Source: Gimesia chilikensis
Lineage (GTDB): Bacteria; Planctomycetota; Planctomycetia; Planctomycetales; Planctomycetaceae
DNA length: 64,000 nt
Direction of reading: 5' to 3'
Assembly: GCF_007744075.1 (NCBI RefSeq)
Contig: NZ_CP036266.1
Location: 7,096,564 to 7,160,563, forward strand
A program made the position numbers and the translations under genes. The notes beneath the pieces are model-generated. The model saw only the letters and a program-made list of their open reading frames with translations, was not told the DNA's origin and searched no databases. Shown in pieces: positions 56,143 to 64,000 of this stretch (positions are counted from its first letter, which is position 1; each line of letters begins with the position of its first letter).

Positions 56143-56832
56143 TCAGACTTCCGGATGCGGAGTGCCGGCGGAGACAAAGGCTTTCATCAGGTTTCTCAAT
56201 TCAATAAACGATTTCTGTTCCGGGTTGATACAAACGAGGTTTGGACTCATTTGCGACACAACCGTTCGCAGGTGATTCACATCCTGGATGGCGGCGGCAC
56301 AGATTTTCTGATTCCGATTCGCCAGGCAGGCTGCTTTCTCTGCTGCCGAGACAAACAGGACCACGCCTGCAGCATCGGCACGACATAAACTGCTGACCGC
56401 CCCCTGGATGGCTTCGTCCAGAGAACCTGCCAGTTCCTGTGACCAGCTTGCGCCGGTCTGCTGTTCGATATTTGTCAGAGCCTGTTCCACCACGCCAGCC
56501 CGACTGAGAACAATCGCCCGCCAGGTGCCCCCCTGCTTCGCTTTAGTGGAAGCAGCGGCTGTCGCACGCTGGATCTCGACTTTGTGTTCCCGCAGATAAT
56601 CTTTAGCCGAAGGGGTCAGAATGGCCCCGGCGGTGACGCCGATGACGGTCTGTCCTTTAGCTTTCTCTGCGAGCAGGTCGGCCGTGATCACTTTCTCTGA
56701 CAGGATGACTGAGGAACTGTTCCTGACCTGGGTCATACCGCTGCCTGTTGCCTGTGTGACCTGCCCCTGACGGGAAAGGGTCGACAAGACATCGGCGACG
56801 ACCTGATTGACCAGTTCTTCAGAAATCTGCAT
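56143..56832 (-). CDS. Microcompartment-associated protein of unknown function with N-terminal encapsulation peptide
   Basis: A 229-residue protein between two shell genes. ATG 56832 is chosen because the amphipathic helix MQISEELVNQVVADVLSTL begins there, closely similar to the N-terminal encapsulation peptides of the aldehyde dehydrogenase and PduL in this operon. After a linker, VIGVTAGAILTPSAKDYLREHKVEIQRA (two parts, about residues 65-92) is a recognisable motif also seen in other BMC proteins, and the rest is an alpha/beta domain with AIVLSRAGVVEQALTNIEQ and AAGVVLFVS. I do not know its reaction. It starts 4 bases after the preceding BMC-P gene. Confidence 0.8.
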   Translation of the reverse strand: MQISEELVNQVVADVLSTLSRQGQVTQATGSGMTQVRNSSSVILSEKVITADLLAEKAKGQTVIGVTAGAILTPSAKDYLREHKVEIQRATAAASTKAKQGGTWRAIVLSRAGVVEQALTNIEQQTGASWSQELAGSLDEAIQGAVSSLCRADAAGVVLFVSAAEKAACLANRNQKICAAAIQDVNHLRTVVSQMSPNLVCINPEQKSFIELRNLMKAFVSAGTPHPEV

Positions 56833-56836
56833 TAGT

Positions 56837-57121
56837 TTATTTCTTTTTCCTCGGAGACACCTGATCTTCATCGAGCACACCCATGGTGGCCCAGCGGATG
56901 GGGGTATTGTCGGCCCCCACCATTTCCCGGACGGCAGCCCCGTCTGATGTCAACAGCACCAGATCGTCTTTGCCGCATCCGAGTTGATCGATGACCAGTT
57001 CAGGAAATCCATCTGCGTTGCCATCAATATCCAGTGTCTGGACGAGCAGCAGTCGCCAGCCTGCCAGACTGGGATGCTTTGCCGTGGCGGTTGCCCGTCC
57101 GATGACTCTGCCTGTCAACAT
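56837..57121 (-). CDS. Microcompartment vertex protein (BMC-P, EutN/CcmL family)
   Basis: A 94-residue pentameric shell protein. The family pattern is clear in MLTGRVIGRATATAKHPSLAGWRLLLVQTLDI, LVIDQLGCGKDDLVLLTSDGAAV and the terminal WATMGVLDEDQV. The loop between the first strands is longer than in the neighbouring copy. By position it would correspond to pvmK of P. limnophila. It is followed after 4 bases by the unknown encapsulated protein gene. Confidence 0.92.
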   Translation of the reverse strand: MLTGRVIGRATATAKHPSLAGWRLLLVQTLDIDGNADGFPELVIDQLGCGKDDLVLLTSDGAAVREMVGADNTPIRWATMGVLDEDQVSPRKKK

Positions 57122-57160
57122 ATGATTTCAATCCTGAAGCGGTGATCCGCGAAACTTAAC

Positions 57161-58585
57161 TTAGATAATTCGTAAATGTCCGACTGTGGTGGAACGACGG
57201 AAGCGGGTGAAGGTCAGCGGGTTGGTGACCCCTTCCCCGGTGGGTGTCGCGATACTGAAGGAACCGTAGCCTTCACCACCGTTGCCCAGGGCTGCTCCAC
57301 AGGGACCATTCTGCACAAACAGAGTGGTGTCCATGATGCGACCCATTTTGGTAATGGTTTCAATGTTTCTTGAGTGAATCATGCTGGTGTGCCGGAATCC
57401 ATGTTCGAATTCTTTGGCCAGTTCGATTCCGTGATCGGCGTTGCGACAGCGAACGAAAGGCACGAAGGGCATCATCTGTTCTTCCGGTACGAAGGGGTTG
57501 TTTGTATCGGTTTCGCCGTAAAGTAACTGAGTTCCGGCTGGCACATTGACGCCGATCATCCCGGCGAGCACGGCGGCGTCTTTGCCGATCATGTCGCGGT
57601 TGAGCATAGCGTGTCCGCCCGGTTCTTTGGGAGGAGCGAAGGCCAGCGAAGTGAGTTGTGCGACCTGCTGTGCGTTCAGCTGGAATCCGCCATGACGTCC
57701 CATAGCTGACATCAGCTGGTCAAAGATACTATCGACGGCGAAGACTTCTTTTTCGCCGATACAGAGCAGGTTGTTATCGTAAGCCGCCCCGATAATGATC
57801 GATTTGGCGGCGTTGTCGAGATCAGCGGTTTCATCGACGACCACGGGAGGATTCCCCGGTCCGGCGACGATGGCCCGTTTCTTAGCGGCCAGAGCGGCAC
57901 GGGCGACACCCGGTCCCCCGGTCACAACGAGCAGCGGAATGCCGCGGTGATTAAAGATTTCGTCGGCGGTTTCCAAGGTCGGGTTGCCGACGATGGTCAC
58001 CAGGTTCTGCAGGCCGGTCGCCTGGTAGATGGCCTGGTTGAAGCGACGCACTCCTTCGCAGGCGATTTTTGCACCGCTGGGGTGCGGGTTGACGACCAGC
58101 GTGTTGCCGGCAGCGACCATGTTGATGAAGTTACAGGCCAGAGTCGGCAGCGAGTGCGTTACGGGAGTGATGGCACCGATGACGCCGAAGGGGGCGTATT
58201 CGGTGAGGCTGATCCCGTTGTCCCCGGAGACGGCTTCGGTCTTGAGGAATTCCATGCCGGGAATGCTTTTGATCAGATGCAGTTTTTCGATTTTGTGATC
58301 GAGGCGACCGATTTTGGTCTCTTCGAGTTCCATGCGGCCCAGTTCTTCCGCCTGGGTATCACAGATCTGCCGCACGATTTCGAGTGCCTTGGCCCGGTCT
58401 TCCAGAGTGGCCTTGAGCAACTGCTGCTGACCTGCGGTGGCAGCGGCAACCGCCTGGTCGACGCTGTTGAACACGCCCCAGTCGCCATCGCCGCCCGCGG
58501 GTGCGGAACCATAGCCGCCCCGGTTATTGAGCTGCGATAACACTTCCTGAACGACACTGCGAATGGCTTCTTCTGTCGCCTGCAT
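57161..58585 (-). CDS. CoA-acylating aldehyde dehydrogenase (PduP/EutE-like), encapsulated
   Basis: A 474-residue signature-type core enzyme that oxidises lactaldehyde (or a similar aldehyde) to acyl-CoA with NAD+ and CoA. An N-terminal amphipathic helix ([19 protein letters not shown], residues 1-19) and a Gly-rich linker (22-36) form an encapsulation peptide. The dehydrogenase domain has [16 protein letters not shown], the nucleotide-binding [25 protein letters not shown] and the catalytic Cys275 in [10 protein letters not shown]. The C-terminal half matches PduP. In the operon it works between the aldolase and PduL. Confidence 0.95.
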   Translation of the reverse strand: MQATEEAIRSVVQEVLSQLNNRGGYGSAPAGGDGDWGVFNSVDQAVAAATAGQQQLLKATLEDRAKALEIVRQICDTQAEELGRMELEETKIGRLDHKIEKLHLIKSIPGMEFLKTEAVSGDNGISLTEYAPFGVIGAITPVTHSLPTLACNFINMVAAGNTLVVNPHPSGAKIACEGVRRFNQAIYQATGLQNLVTIVGNPTLETADEIFNHRGIPLLVVTGGPGVARAALAAKKRAIVAGPGNPPVVVDETADLDNAAKSIIIGAAYDNNLLCIGEKEVFAVDSIFDQLMSAMGRHGGFQLNAQQVAQLTSLAFAPPKEPGGHAMLNRDMIGKDAAVLAGMIGVNVPAGTQLLYGETDTNNPFVPEEQMMPFVPFVRCRNADHGIELAKEFEHGFRHTSMIHSRNIETITKMGRIMDTTLFVQNGPCGAALGNGGEGYGSFSIATPTGEGVTNPLTFTRFRRSTTVGHLRII

Positions 58586-58655
58586 AATCTATCTCTCCCC
58601 GAGTCGCCGGCTGTGAAAGCGAGTGTTTCCTGTGGCGGACTCAGTCTGTTTTATT

Positions 58656-59177
58656 TCAGTTTTGGTTTTCCAGGTTATAGTTTTCCATCTGGTTGCGAAT
58701 CCATGCTTCCAGTTTTGATTTGGTTGGTACTGAAGCAATCATGACCAGCAGCAATATGCCGACAGCCACAAGTGAAAGTACCTGGCTCTCTGTCATATAG
58801 GCCACCAGATTGAGCATCGCCGCTCCTTCCAGTAAGCCCAGTCCCACAATCAGACGAGACATGAAAATCTGATCGTAGGTTGCCAGAACCTCGTCTTCGT
58901 CCTGAATATTCTCTGTCTTAATTCTCTCCATGGCCTGGTTGAACATGTTGCGTCCTACCAGATCCGGCACAAAGGTGCGTAATACCAGCATGACCGCTGT
59001 AGCACCCAGTCCCACATATGTCAGGAGCGGCAGACCGTCGCCGGGTGCTTCGTCCTTTCCCAGGATTCCGACCACGACCACTCCGAAGGTTACCACACCC
59101 ATGATCAGGGCAAACCAGATGATGAACATCGTCCGGTGTCTCTGCTCTGGCGTTGCCTGTGGTAACTGTCTGGTCAT
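58656..59177 (-). CDS. Four-helix membrane protein in the microcompartment operon
   Basis: A 173-residue protein with four predicted membrane segments (about residues 17-40, 49-68, 108-130 and 135-153). A polar loop of about 35 residues (NMFNQAMERIKTENIQDEDE) lies between the second and third. I recognise no transporter or enzyme family. It lies between a shell vertex gene and the aldehyde dehydrogenase gene, so it is transcribed with the compartment but is presumably in the cytoplasmic membrane. It could help sugar uptake or anchor the compartment; neither is shown. Confidence 0.8.
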   Translation of the reverse strand: MTRQLPQATPEQRHRTMFIIWFALIMGVVTFGVVVVGILGKDEAPGDGLPLLTYVGLGATAVMLVLRTFVPDLVGRNMFNQAMERIKTENIQDEDEVLATYDQIFMSRLIVGLGLLEGAAMLNLVAYMTESQVLSLVAVGILLLVMIASVPTKSKLEAWIRNQMENYNLENQN

Positions 59178-59203
59178 GATTTGATTCCGGTTCAGAACGA
59201 ACT

Positions 59204-59515
59204 TCAGTCCTTCGAGTTAAAAATCTCCCGGTTGCCAATGTGAACCTGATCGACGATGCCGATGATGGCTGCATCGATGGGCAGTTTTTTGGTTTCCGGA
59301 GTGAAGCGGGCTGATGACCCCTGCACACACAGCACGACCTCACCCTGCCCGGCCCCCACGGTATCGACGACGATAAACGACCGTCCTGTGGGAGTCAGAT
59401 CACTCTGGTCTTTTTCATTGACGCGCAACGGTTCGACAATCAACAGTTTCTGACCGACCATCGCTTCGACTTTCTGAGACGAAACGACGCTTCCGGTGAT
59501 ACGTCCTACAAACAT
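59204..59515 (-). CDS. Microcompartment vertex protein (BMC-P, EutN/CcmL family)
   Basis: A 103-residue pentameric shell protein. Family features are MFVGRITGSVVSSQKVEAM, QKLLIVEPL, SFIVVDTVGAGQGEVVLCVQGSSARFT and AAIIGIVDQVHI; the VGAGxGE loop is typical of EutN/CcmL. By order it would correspond to pvmH of P. limnophila. It lies between acetate kinase and the membrane protein gene. Confidence 0.94.
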   Translation of the reverse strand: MFVGRITGSVVSSQKVEAMVGQKLLIVEPLRVNEKDQSDLTPTGRSFIVVDTVGAGQGEVVLCVQGSSARFTPETKKLPIDAAIIGIVDQVHIGNREIFNSKD

Positions 59516-59566
59516 CGAACCAACTCCTGTTTAATCCCGTGAAAGGATATTTCTATTCTCGGGGCG

Positions 59567-60757
59567 TTACGCACGCCCTTCGATGGTTTCTACTGTCTGC
59601 CGTGCTACGACAATCTCCTCATTGGTAGGCACGACCCAGATCTGCACGTTACTGTCGTCCGCCTGGATCTGTGATTCCTCGGACGCATTCTGATTGCGTT
59701 CCGGATCCAGTCGAATTCCCGCCCATTCCAGGTTGCTGCAGACTTTTTCTCGCAGGCTGACACTGTTCTCACCGATTCCACCCGTGAAAACAATCGCATC
59801 CACGCCGCCCAGAACCGTCATGTAACCTCCCAGGTAATGCCGGATCGCTGAGTGGAACACGCCCAGGGCCAGTTGAGCCCGCTCGTGTCCGTTGGCGGCC
59901 GCTTCTTCCAGATCGCGACAGTCGCCACTCAATCCGCTCATTCCCAAAAGACCACCCTTACTCGACAGGTCTTCCAGAAGTTCTTCCAGAGATTTTCCGG
60001 TGGCCTTCTGCAGAACCGGCAGAGCAAACGGATCAAAATCACCCACACGGTTATTGTGGGGCAATCCTGTCTGAGGGCTCATACCCAGACTGTTGGCTTT
60101 AGAGACACCTCCGTGCATGGCACAGAGAGAGCTGCTGCCTCCCAGGTGGCAGGAAATCACCTTCAGATCGTCTTTACCGGTGAGTTCGGCCATACGTGAG
60201 CCGATATACCGGTGACTGGCACCATGGAACCCCCAGCGTTTGACTTCGTACTCTTCGTCCCATTGAAACGGGATGGCGTAAGTACGATTTTCCGGCGGGA
60301 TGGTTTCATGGAAGGCGGTTTCGAGTGCGGCAACCAGCGGGATCTCAGGGAATGCCTGACGCAGTTGTCGCATGGCCCGGGCATATGGAGGATTGTGAGC
60401 CGGCGCGATGTCGGACAGGGCCTCCATTTTGGTCAGCAGGGTTTCTTCTACCAGACGTACGCCACTCATATTTCCGGCAAAGACCGCTTTGAAACCAATA
60501 CCGGCAACTTCGTCGGCTGACTCGAGACAACCCCATTCGGAGTTGGTCAACTGAGACAGACACAGGTTGACGGCGGCTGCATGGTCGGGCACATTCTGTT
60601 CGTGCTCTTCCCGATGCTCACCAATTTCAACGAAACAGTGCGACTGTTCGCCGCCGATCCGATCGATGCCCCCGCGTGCGAGCTGCACTTCTGCAGGCAT
60701 ATCAAACAGGCGATATTTGAAACTGGTAGAACCTAAATTGGCAACTAGTACTTTCAT
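59567..60757 (-). CDS. ackA: Acetate/propionate-type kinase
   Basis: A 396-residue acyl-phosphate kinase that would take acyl-phosphate from PduL (acetyl-, propionyl- or lactyl-phosphate) and make ATP plus the free acid. Family motifs: [14 protein letters not shown] at the N-terminus, [56 protein letters not shown], and [15 protein letters not shown]. Length is normal. No encapsulation helix is seen. In the second signature the family's usual acidic metal residue pattern is DLE (GDCRDLEE). Confidence 0.93.
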   Translation of the reverse strand: MKVLVANLGSTSFKYRLFDMPAEVQLARGGIDRIGGEQSHCFVEIGEHREEHEQNVPDHAAAVNLCLSQLTNSEWGCLESADEVAGIGFKAVFAGNMSGVRLVEETLLTKMEALSDIAPAHNPPYARAMRQLRQAFPEIPLVAALETAFHETIPPENRTYAIPFQWDEEYEVKRWGFHGASHRYIGSRMAELTGKDDLKVISCHLGGSSSLCAMHGGVSKANSLGMSPQTGLPHNNRVGDFDPFALPVLQKATGKSLEELLEDLSSKGGLLGMSGLSGDCRDLEEAAANGHERAQLALGVFHSAIRHYLGGYMTVLGGVDAIVFTGGIGENSVSLREKVCSNLEWAGIRLDPERNQNASEESQIQADDSNVQIWVVPTNEEIVVARQTVETIEGRA

Positions 60758-60853
60758 TGCAGGAATCCATTCTGTGACTTGAGGACTGGTGTTTCGACTT
60801 CCCTTTTCCCTCTGTTCAACAGCGAACTTCGGGAAGAACCAACAGTACGTCTC

Positions 60854-61123
60854 TTACATAAAGTGTGACATCAGGCTTTCGGAGGGGCGTGCGATGACGT
60901 GTGCACCAACCAGTTCTCCGATTTGAGAAGCGGCAGCAGCACCAGCGTCAACAGCAGCACGAACCGATCCGATATCACCCTGGATCACGGTGGTAATGTA
61001 GGCACCACCAATCTGAATCTGGTCAACCAGAGTCACGTTGGCAGCTTTCAGCATGGCGTCGGAAGCTTCGATTTGAGCGACCAGACCTTTTGTTTCAATC
61101 AGACCAATTGCTTCAGAACTCAT
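60854..61123 (-). CDS. Microcompartment shell hexamer protein (BMC-H)
   Basis: An 89-residue single-domain BMC protein. ATG 61123 (MSSEAIGLIETKGLVAQIEA) is the family start; the open frame extends 40 codons upstream. Core features: [22 protein letters not shown], the pore-lining loop IGGAYIT (expected KIGSGLVT), and [25 protein letters not shown]. The pore loop with Gly-Gly-Ala differs from the other BMC-H copy and may alter permeability. It is followed by acetate kinase. Confidence 0.95.
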   Translation of the reverse strand: MSSEAIGLIETKGLVAQIEASDAMLKAANVTLVDQIQIGGAYITTVIQGDIGSVRAAVDAGAAAASQIGELVGAHVIARPSESLMSHFM

Positions 61124-61260
61124 TATGTTTATCTCTTTCAATGTAATGGGTTGAGCTGAATCCTGTGTTGCTTCATACCAGTTGAACGTCAACTGGTTAT
61201 GTTCATCCTCAAAGCGTTCAGATTCAGGGACTTCAGCTGTCAAAGTTCAGAACCCGTTAT

Positions 61261-61560
61261 TTATTTCTTAGCAGCGGCAGTCTTGCTGGGCAGTACGCTA
61301 GCCAGTTCTTCGTGCGGACGAGGAATGACCTGTACGCTGACAACTTCGCCAACTTTGCTGGCAGCAGCAGCACCGGCGTCGACAGCAGCTTTGACAGCAG
61401 CGACATCACCGACAACAAAACCGGTTACCAGACCGCTACCTACTTTTTCCCAGCCAATCATCTGTACGTTGGCTGCTTTGAGCATTGCATCGGCGGCTTC
61501 AATCAGGCTGATCAGCCCTTTTGTTTCCACCATTCCCAGGGCTTCCATTGCTTTCGCCAT
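61261..61560 (-). CDS. Microcompartment shell hexamer protein (BMC-H)
   Basis: A 99-residue single-domain BMC protein that tiles the shell facets. [20 protein letters not shown], the pore loop KVGSGLVTG, and [29 protein letters not shown] are textbook BMC-H. A short Lys/Ala tail ends the protein. It is very similar to the next gene, so the pair probably arose by duplication. Confidence 0.97.
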   Translation of the reverse strand: MAKAMEALGMVETKGLISLIEAADAMLKAANVQMIGWEKVGSGLVTGFVVGDVAAVKAAVDAGAAAASKVGEVVSVQVIPRPHEELASVLPSKTAAAKK

Positions 61561-61687
61561 GAGTCAGTTCTCCTTGTTAGAGACAGTAAAAAAACAGTTC
61601 GTGATTTCTACGGACCCGGCACCCGGATCCGCAACAGGAATTAAGCGATGCATCCGCGTGACGCACCGGTGGCTGATCTGTTGAGGA

Positions 61688-62398
61688 TCAGCTGTGTTTG
61701 CATTTACAGGATTCCGGGACGAAGAGTTTGACCGAAGTCGCATGATCGAGGTCGACGGCGTTGCCTTCGTCGGTATCGATGTGGACTTCCAGTTTGACGT
61801 CCGGGTTTTCGCGTACGACCACATCTTCGAGGACCGTGGTGCAACCGGGGGAATCGACCCGCAGGTGCAGGCTGTCGCCGTTGGCACAACCGTAGTAAGC
61901 ACAGTCAGCGGGTGACATGTGAACGTGACGGGCAGCCCGGATCACGCCGAAATCGAGTTCGACGACTCCCTGGGGTCCCATCAGCACACAACCGGGTGTG
62001 CCTTTGATGTCGCCACTGATGCGGACGGGCAGATCCAGTCCGAGAGAGATGGAATCGGTATAGGCCAGTTCGACCTGAGTATCGCCACGGCAGGGTCCCA
62101 GAACGCGAACGTTGGGAATCATCCGGCGGCGGGGGCCGACAATCGCCACGGTCTGGGTGGCGGCGAAGTAGCCATCCTGGTAGAGGTCTTTCTGGACTTC
62201 GAGTTCAGCGCCTTTGCCGAACAGGACTTCCAGGTGTTCCTGAGAGAGATGCACGTGTCGTGCTGAGATATTCACAACCAGGGGGTTCGGGGCCGTCTGC
62301 AGTCCCGGAGCTGATGTGCCCGGGAGTTGTTGAGATAAAGCCTGACGAACCAGTTGTTCTACCTGCGAGCGAGAGATGGAATTTTTCAGTTGTGTCAT
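61688..62398 (-). CDS. pduL: Phosphate acyltransferase PduL, with N-terminal encapsulation peptide
   Basis: A 236-residue BMC-associated phosphotransacylase that converts acyl-CoA to acyl-phosphate and returns CoA to the compartment. ATG 62398 ([19 protein letters not shown]) is used; residues 1-27 form an amphipathic helix with a Pro/Gly linker. The two PduL halves are visible by their zinc-binding motifs [14 protein letters not shown] (about residues 50-63) and [16 protein letters not shown] (about 157-172), with [14 protein letters not shown] and HIDTDEGNA. Second gene of the operon, after the regulator. Confidence 0.95.
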   Translation of the reverse strand: MTQLKNSISRSQVEQLVRQALSQQLPGTSAPGLQTAPNPLVVNISARHVHLSQEHLEVLFGKGAELEVQKDLYQDGYFAATQTVAIVGPRRRMIPNVRVLGPCRGDTQVELAYTDSISLGLDLPVRISGDIKGTPGCVLMGPQGVVELDFGVIRAARHVHMSPADCAYYGCANGDSLHLRVDSPGCTTVLEDVVVRENPDVKLEVHIDTDEGNAVDLDHATSVKLFVPESCKCKHS

Positions 62399-62448
62399 AA
62401 TATCTGATCTCAATTTATTGTATGGTCTCGATGATCGATTCAGAATTG

Positions 62449-63210
62449 TCAGGTTTCGACAATCGTGAGTTTGATGCCGGCATCGCGAAGTACCTGCTGC
62501 CACTCTTCTGTGATTCCGTCGTCCACGACGATGTGATCGACGTCCGCCAGCGGGCAGAGGTAGGCCAGAGCCGAATGCCCGAATTTGGTACTGTCAGTCA
62601 CCACAATCACTTCTTCTGCAGCGGCAAACATCTGCTGCTCCGTTTCCACCAGTAACATGTTGCTGTTGTACAGCCCGTCTTCCGTGATTCCGCCGACACT
62701 GATAATGAGGCGACGCACATGGACGCTTTTCAGCGATTCCACAGCAGTCTTCCCCAACGCGACGCCGGTTTTGGGAAACAGGAAGCCTCCGATCAACATC
62801 AGATCGACCTTGGGCTGGTTGACCAGCAGATTGGCGATCGGCAGTGAATTGGTGACGACCTGTAGTTCTTTGCCCGCCAGTTGACGAGCGACTTCGAGAG
62901 TAGTTGTGCCTCCATCCATCAGCACAGCCTCTCCGGGAGCAATCAGATCAGCCACAGCTTGAGCAACCAGCCTTTTTTGCCTGGACGACATAAAAGACCG
63001 ATCTTCAAAAGTGGCTAATGACTCTCCCACGTAAGCAGCGCCACCACGAGTGCGACGAATCTGACCGATTCCGTCAAGATACTCCAAATCCCTCCGAACC
63101 GTAGATTCCGAGGCACCGACAGAATCCATCAAATCCACAAGGGAGACAAACCCCTTGTTTTCGACAATCTTTAGGATGCTTTCCCGTCTTTCGTCAAGTA
63201 ACATTGACAT
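62449..63210 (-). CDS. DeoR-family transcriptional regulator of the microcompartment operon
   Basis: A 253-residue sugar-responsive regulator. The N-terminal DeoR helix-turn-helix is clear ([37 protein letters not shown], residues about 11-55, then RTRGGAAYV). The rest is the DeoRC sugar-phosphate sensor domain with [27 protein letters not shown], and [19 protein letters not shown] 63210 has a strong Shine-Dalgarno (CAGGAGGAG). It is the first gene of the operon and would respond to a fucose/rhamnose-derived phosphate. Two repeats upstream are candidate operators. Confidence 0.93.
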   Translation of the reverse strand: MSMLLDERRESILKIVENKGFVSLVDLMDSVGASESTVRRDLEYLDGIGQIRRTRGGAAYVGESLATFEDRSFMSSRQKRLVAQAVADLIAPGEAVLMDGGTTTLEVARQLAGKELQVVTNSLPIANLLVNQPKVDLMLIGGFLFPKTGVALGKTAVESLKSVHVRRLIISVGGITEDGLYNSNMLLVETEQQMFAAAEEVIVVTDSTKFGHSALAYLCPLADVDHIVVDDGITEEWQQVLRDAGIKLTIVET

Positions 63211-63267
63211 GCAAACTCCTCCTGAGACGATCTATTTCCCTAAAGAATATGCCTCTCGTAGCGCTTT

Positions 63268-63318
63268 CTTTCAATCAATATCTTCAAAATACACTCAATA
63301 TATTTCACTTTCAATCAA
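63268..63318 (-). promoter_or_regulatory. Paired operator candidates upstream of the deoR-type gene
   Basis: TTGATTGAAAG on the minus strand occurs exactly at 63268-63278 and 63308-63318, 40 bases apart (about four helix turns, same face). They lie in the AT-rich 110 bases upstream of the operon and fit a DeoR-type repressor binding paired sites. A weaker related block, ATTGAG, lies between them. No promoter hexamers are assigned with confidence. Confidence 0.5.
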
Positions 63319-63704
63319 AAACTGTCAGTTGTTTTGATATTTCCCAGAGACTTCATCTTTCCTAAAGCAAATATTCATCTGAGAGCGGAATTCGCTAAAG
63401 TCCCGCCTGCTTACCTGGTTTGACGGAAGTCTATGTCCCAAACTTACATCAGAACCGGGACTTGAGTCGCTTTTTGGAGACATTTCAGGGCCTGAATTCT
63501 CTGTTTCTTCACCCTGGATACCGGTCACTGCCAGTGGGACGGGTTCTGTCAGTTCTAGCGGTTCCCCGGTTTCAACGATTCTGATCTGCACATTTGCTGT
63601 CTGTTTCAGTGATTGGTGATCACTCAGCCCCCTGCTCACGTCGATCACCTCCCATGGAAGTCTGCGCGAGGATCGCGTGGAAACAGGATTCAGGGAGGAC
63701 CGGA
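63319..63704. other. Intergenic region between the BMC operon and the lipoprotein gene
   Basis: Divergent spacer with no supported gene. A 107-codon open frame on the minus strand (63325-63648) starts at GTG without a spaced Shine-Dalgarno and shows no recognisable domain. The spacer should contain the promoter of the lipoprotein gene on its right side. Confidence 0.4.
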
Positions 63705-64000
63705 GTGAAAGTCAAATCTTCGATAGCCGTTTCACTGCTCACGTGCACGCTCTGCGGTTGTGCTGCAGGTCCCGCGTCCTACCTGGCCCGGAAGTCAGAA
63801 ACTCCCGCAGCTGAAAAACAGGAAGTGTCGTACACACTTTCCCTGGAAGAAGAGACCGCGCCTACCCCAGAGACGCAGCAGGCTGCTGAGACAAAACTGG
63901 TGGCCCATGAAGAACCGGTGGAACTGCCGCTCTCTGAGATCGCTGCCCCCCTGCCCTCCGAACCCGATCACACGACAGCGTTGCCCGCGAATTCCTGTTC
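63705..64000 (+). CDS. N-terminal part of a lipoprotein (3' truncated by the window)
   Basis: GTG 63705 lies 6 bases after GGGAGG and opens a frame that continues past the window end (98 codons seen). Residues 1-20 form a lipoprotein signal: KVKSSIAVSLLTCTLCGCAA, with candidate lipobox Cys at LCGC. The following part is a Glu/Pro/Ala-rich low-complexity region (SLEEETAPTPETQQAAETK), as in outer-membrane-anchored or cell-wall-spanning linkers. An in-frame ATG at 63654 is an alternative but gives no usable signal peptide. Function unknown. Confidence 0.7.
   Translation, partial: MKVKSSIAVSLLTCTLCGCAAGPASYLARKSETPAAEKQEVSYTLSLEEETAPTPETQQAAETKLVAHEEPVELPLSEIAAPLPSEPDHTTALPANSC

Noticed and set aside
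63325-63648. 107-codon minus-strand frame between the BMC operon and the lipoprotein gene
   Set aside because: GTG start without a spaced ribosome binding site, no domain, low-complexity polar sequence, and it lies in the likely control region.

Overview
The window looks like a chromosomal segment of a planctomycete, probably close to Gimesia/Planctomyces. This is inferred from gene content: a DUF1549/DUF1553 (PSCyt) protein followed by a DUF1501 protein, a CNPSR-type sulfatase, a redoxin/CxxCH/EF-hand fusion, and a bacterial microcompartment (BMC) operon of the Planctomycetes-Verrucomicrobia type. No rRNA or other species marker is present, so the genus is a guess.

Layout. (1) 1-10.9 kb is an accessory region: the end of an unidentified gene, a complete four-gene type I Wadjet system (jetABCD, 678-7346), an AT-rich intergenic stretch with duplicated promoter-like repeats, a 406-residue protein of unknown function, a small helix-turn-helix protein and a tyrosine recombinase. 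It ends at a tRNA-Ser(GCU) gene whose 3' end points into the region. This is the usual arrangement of an integrated defence island, but I did not find its left end. (2) 11.2-36.7 kb is mostly ordinary chromosome: rmlD-like reductase, acetyltransferase, Uma2-family nuclease, sthA, sulfatase, redoxin fusion, acpS, LOG-family protein with ftsH, dxr with an rseP-like protease, an unusual prepilin peptidase, a methyltransferase and the DUF1549/DUF1501 pair. (3) 36.9-43.1 kb is a flagellar regulatory cluster (flhA, flhF, flhG, a small membrane protein, fliA-type sigma factor) closed by a strong terminator. (4) 43.2-52.5 kb holds a MoxR/DUF58 pair, a 1258-residue leucine-rich-repeat protein, an FHA protein and a YfhO-like membrane protein. 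(5) 52.5-63.3 kb is a 14-gene BMC operon on the minus strand. It runs from a DeoR-type regulator to a bipartite hairpin terminator. (6) The last 0.3 kb starts a lipoprotein gene cut by the window edge.

How the genes work together. JetA, B and C would form an SMC-like complex and JetD the nuclease that removes circular plasmid DNA. The BMC operon encodes two hexameric and three pentameric shell proteins around a class II aldolase for fuculose/rhamnulose phosphate, a CoA-acylating aldehyde dehydrogenase, PduL and acetate kinase. These would turn lactaldehyde into lactyl-CoA, lactyl-phosphate and lactate plus ATP. Five soluble proteins carry short amphipathic helices that look like encapsulation peptides, and two of the five have no established function.
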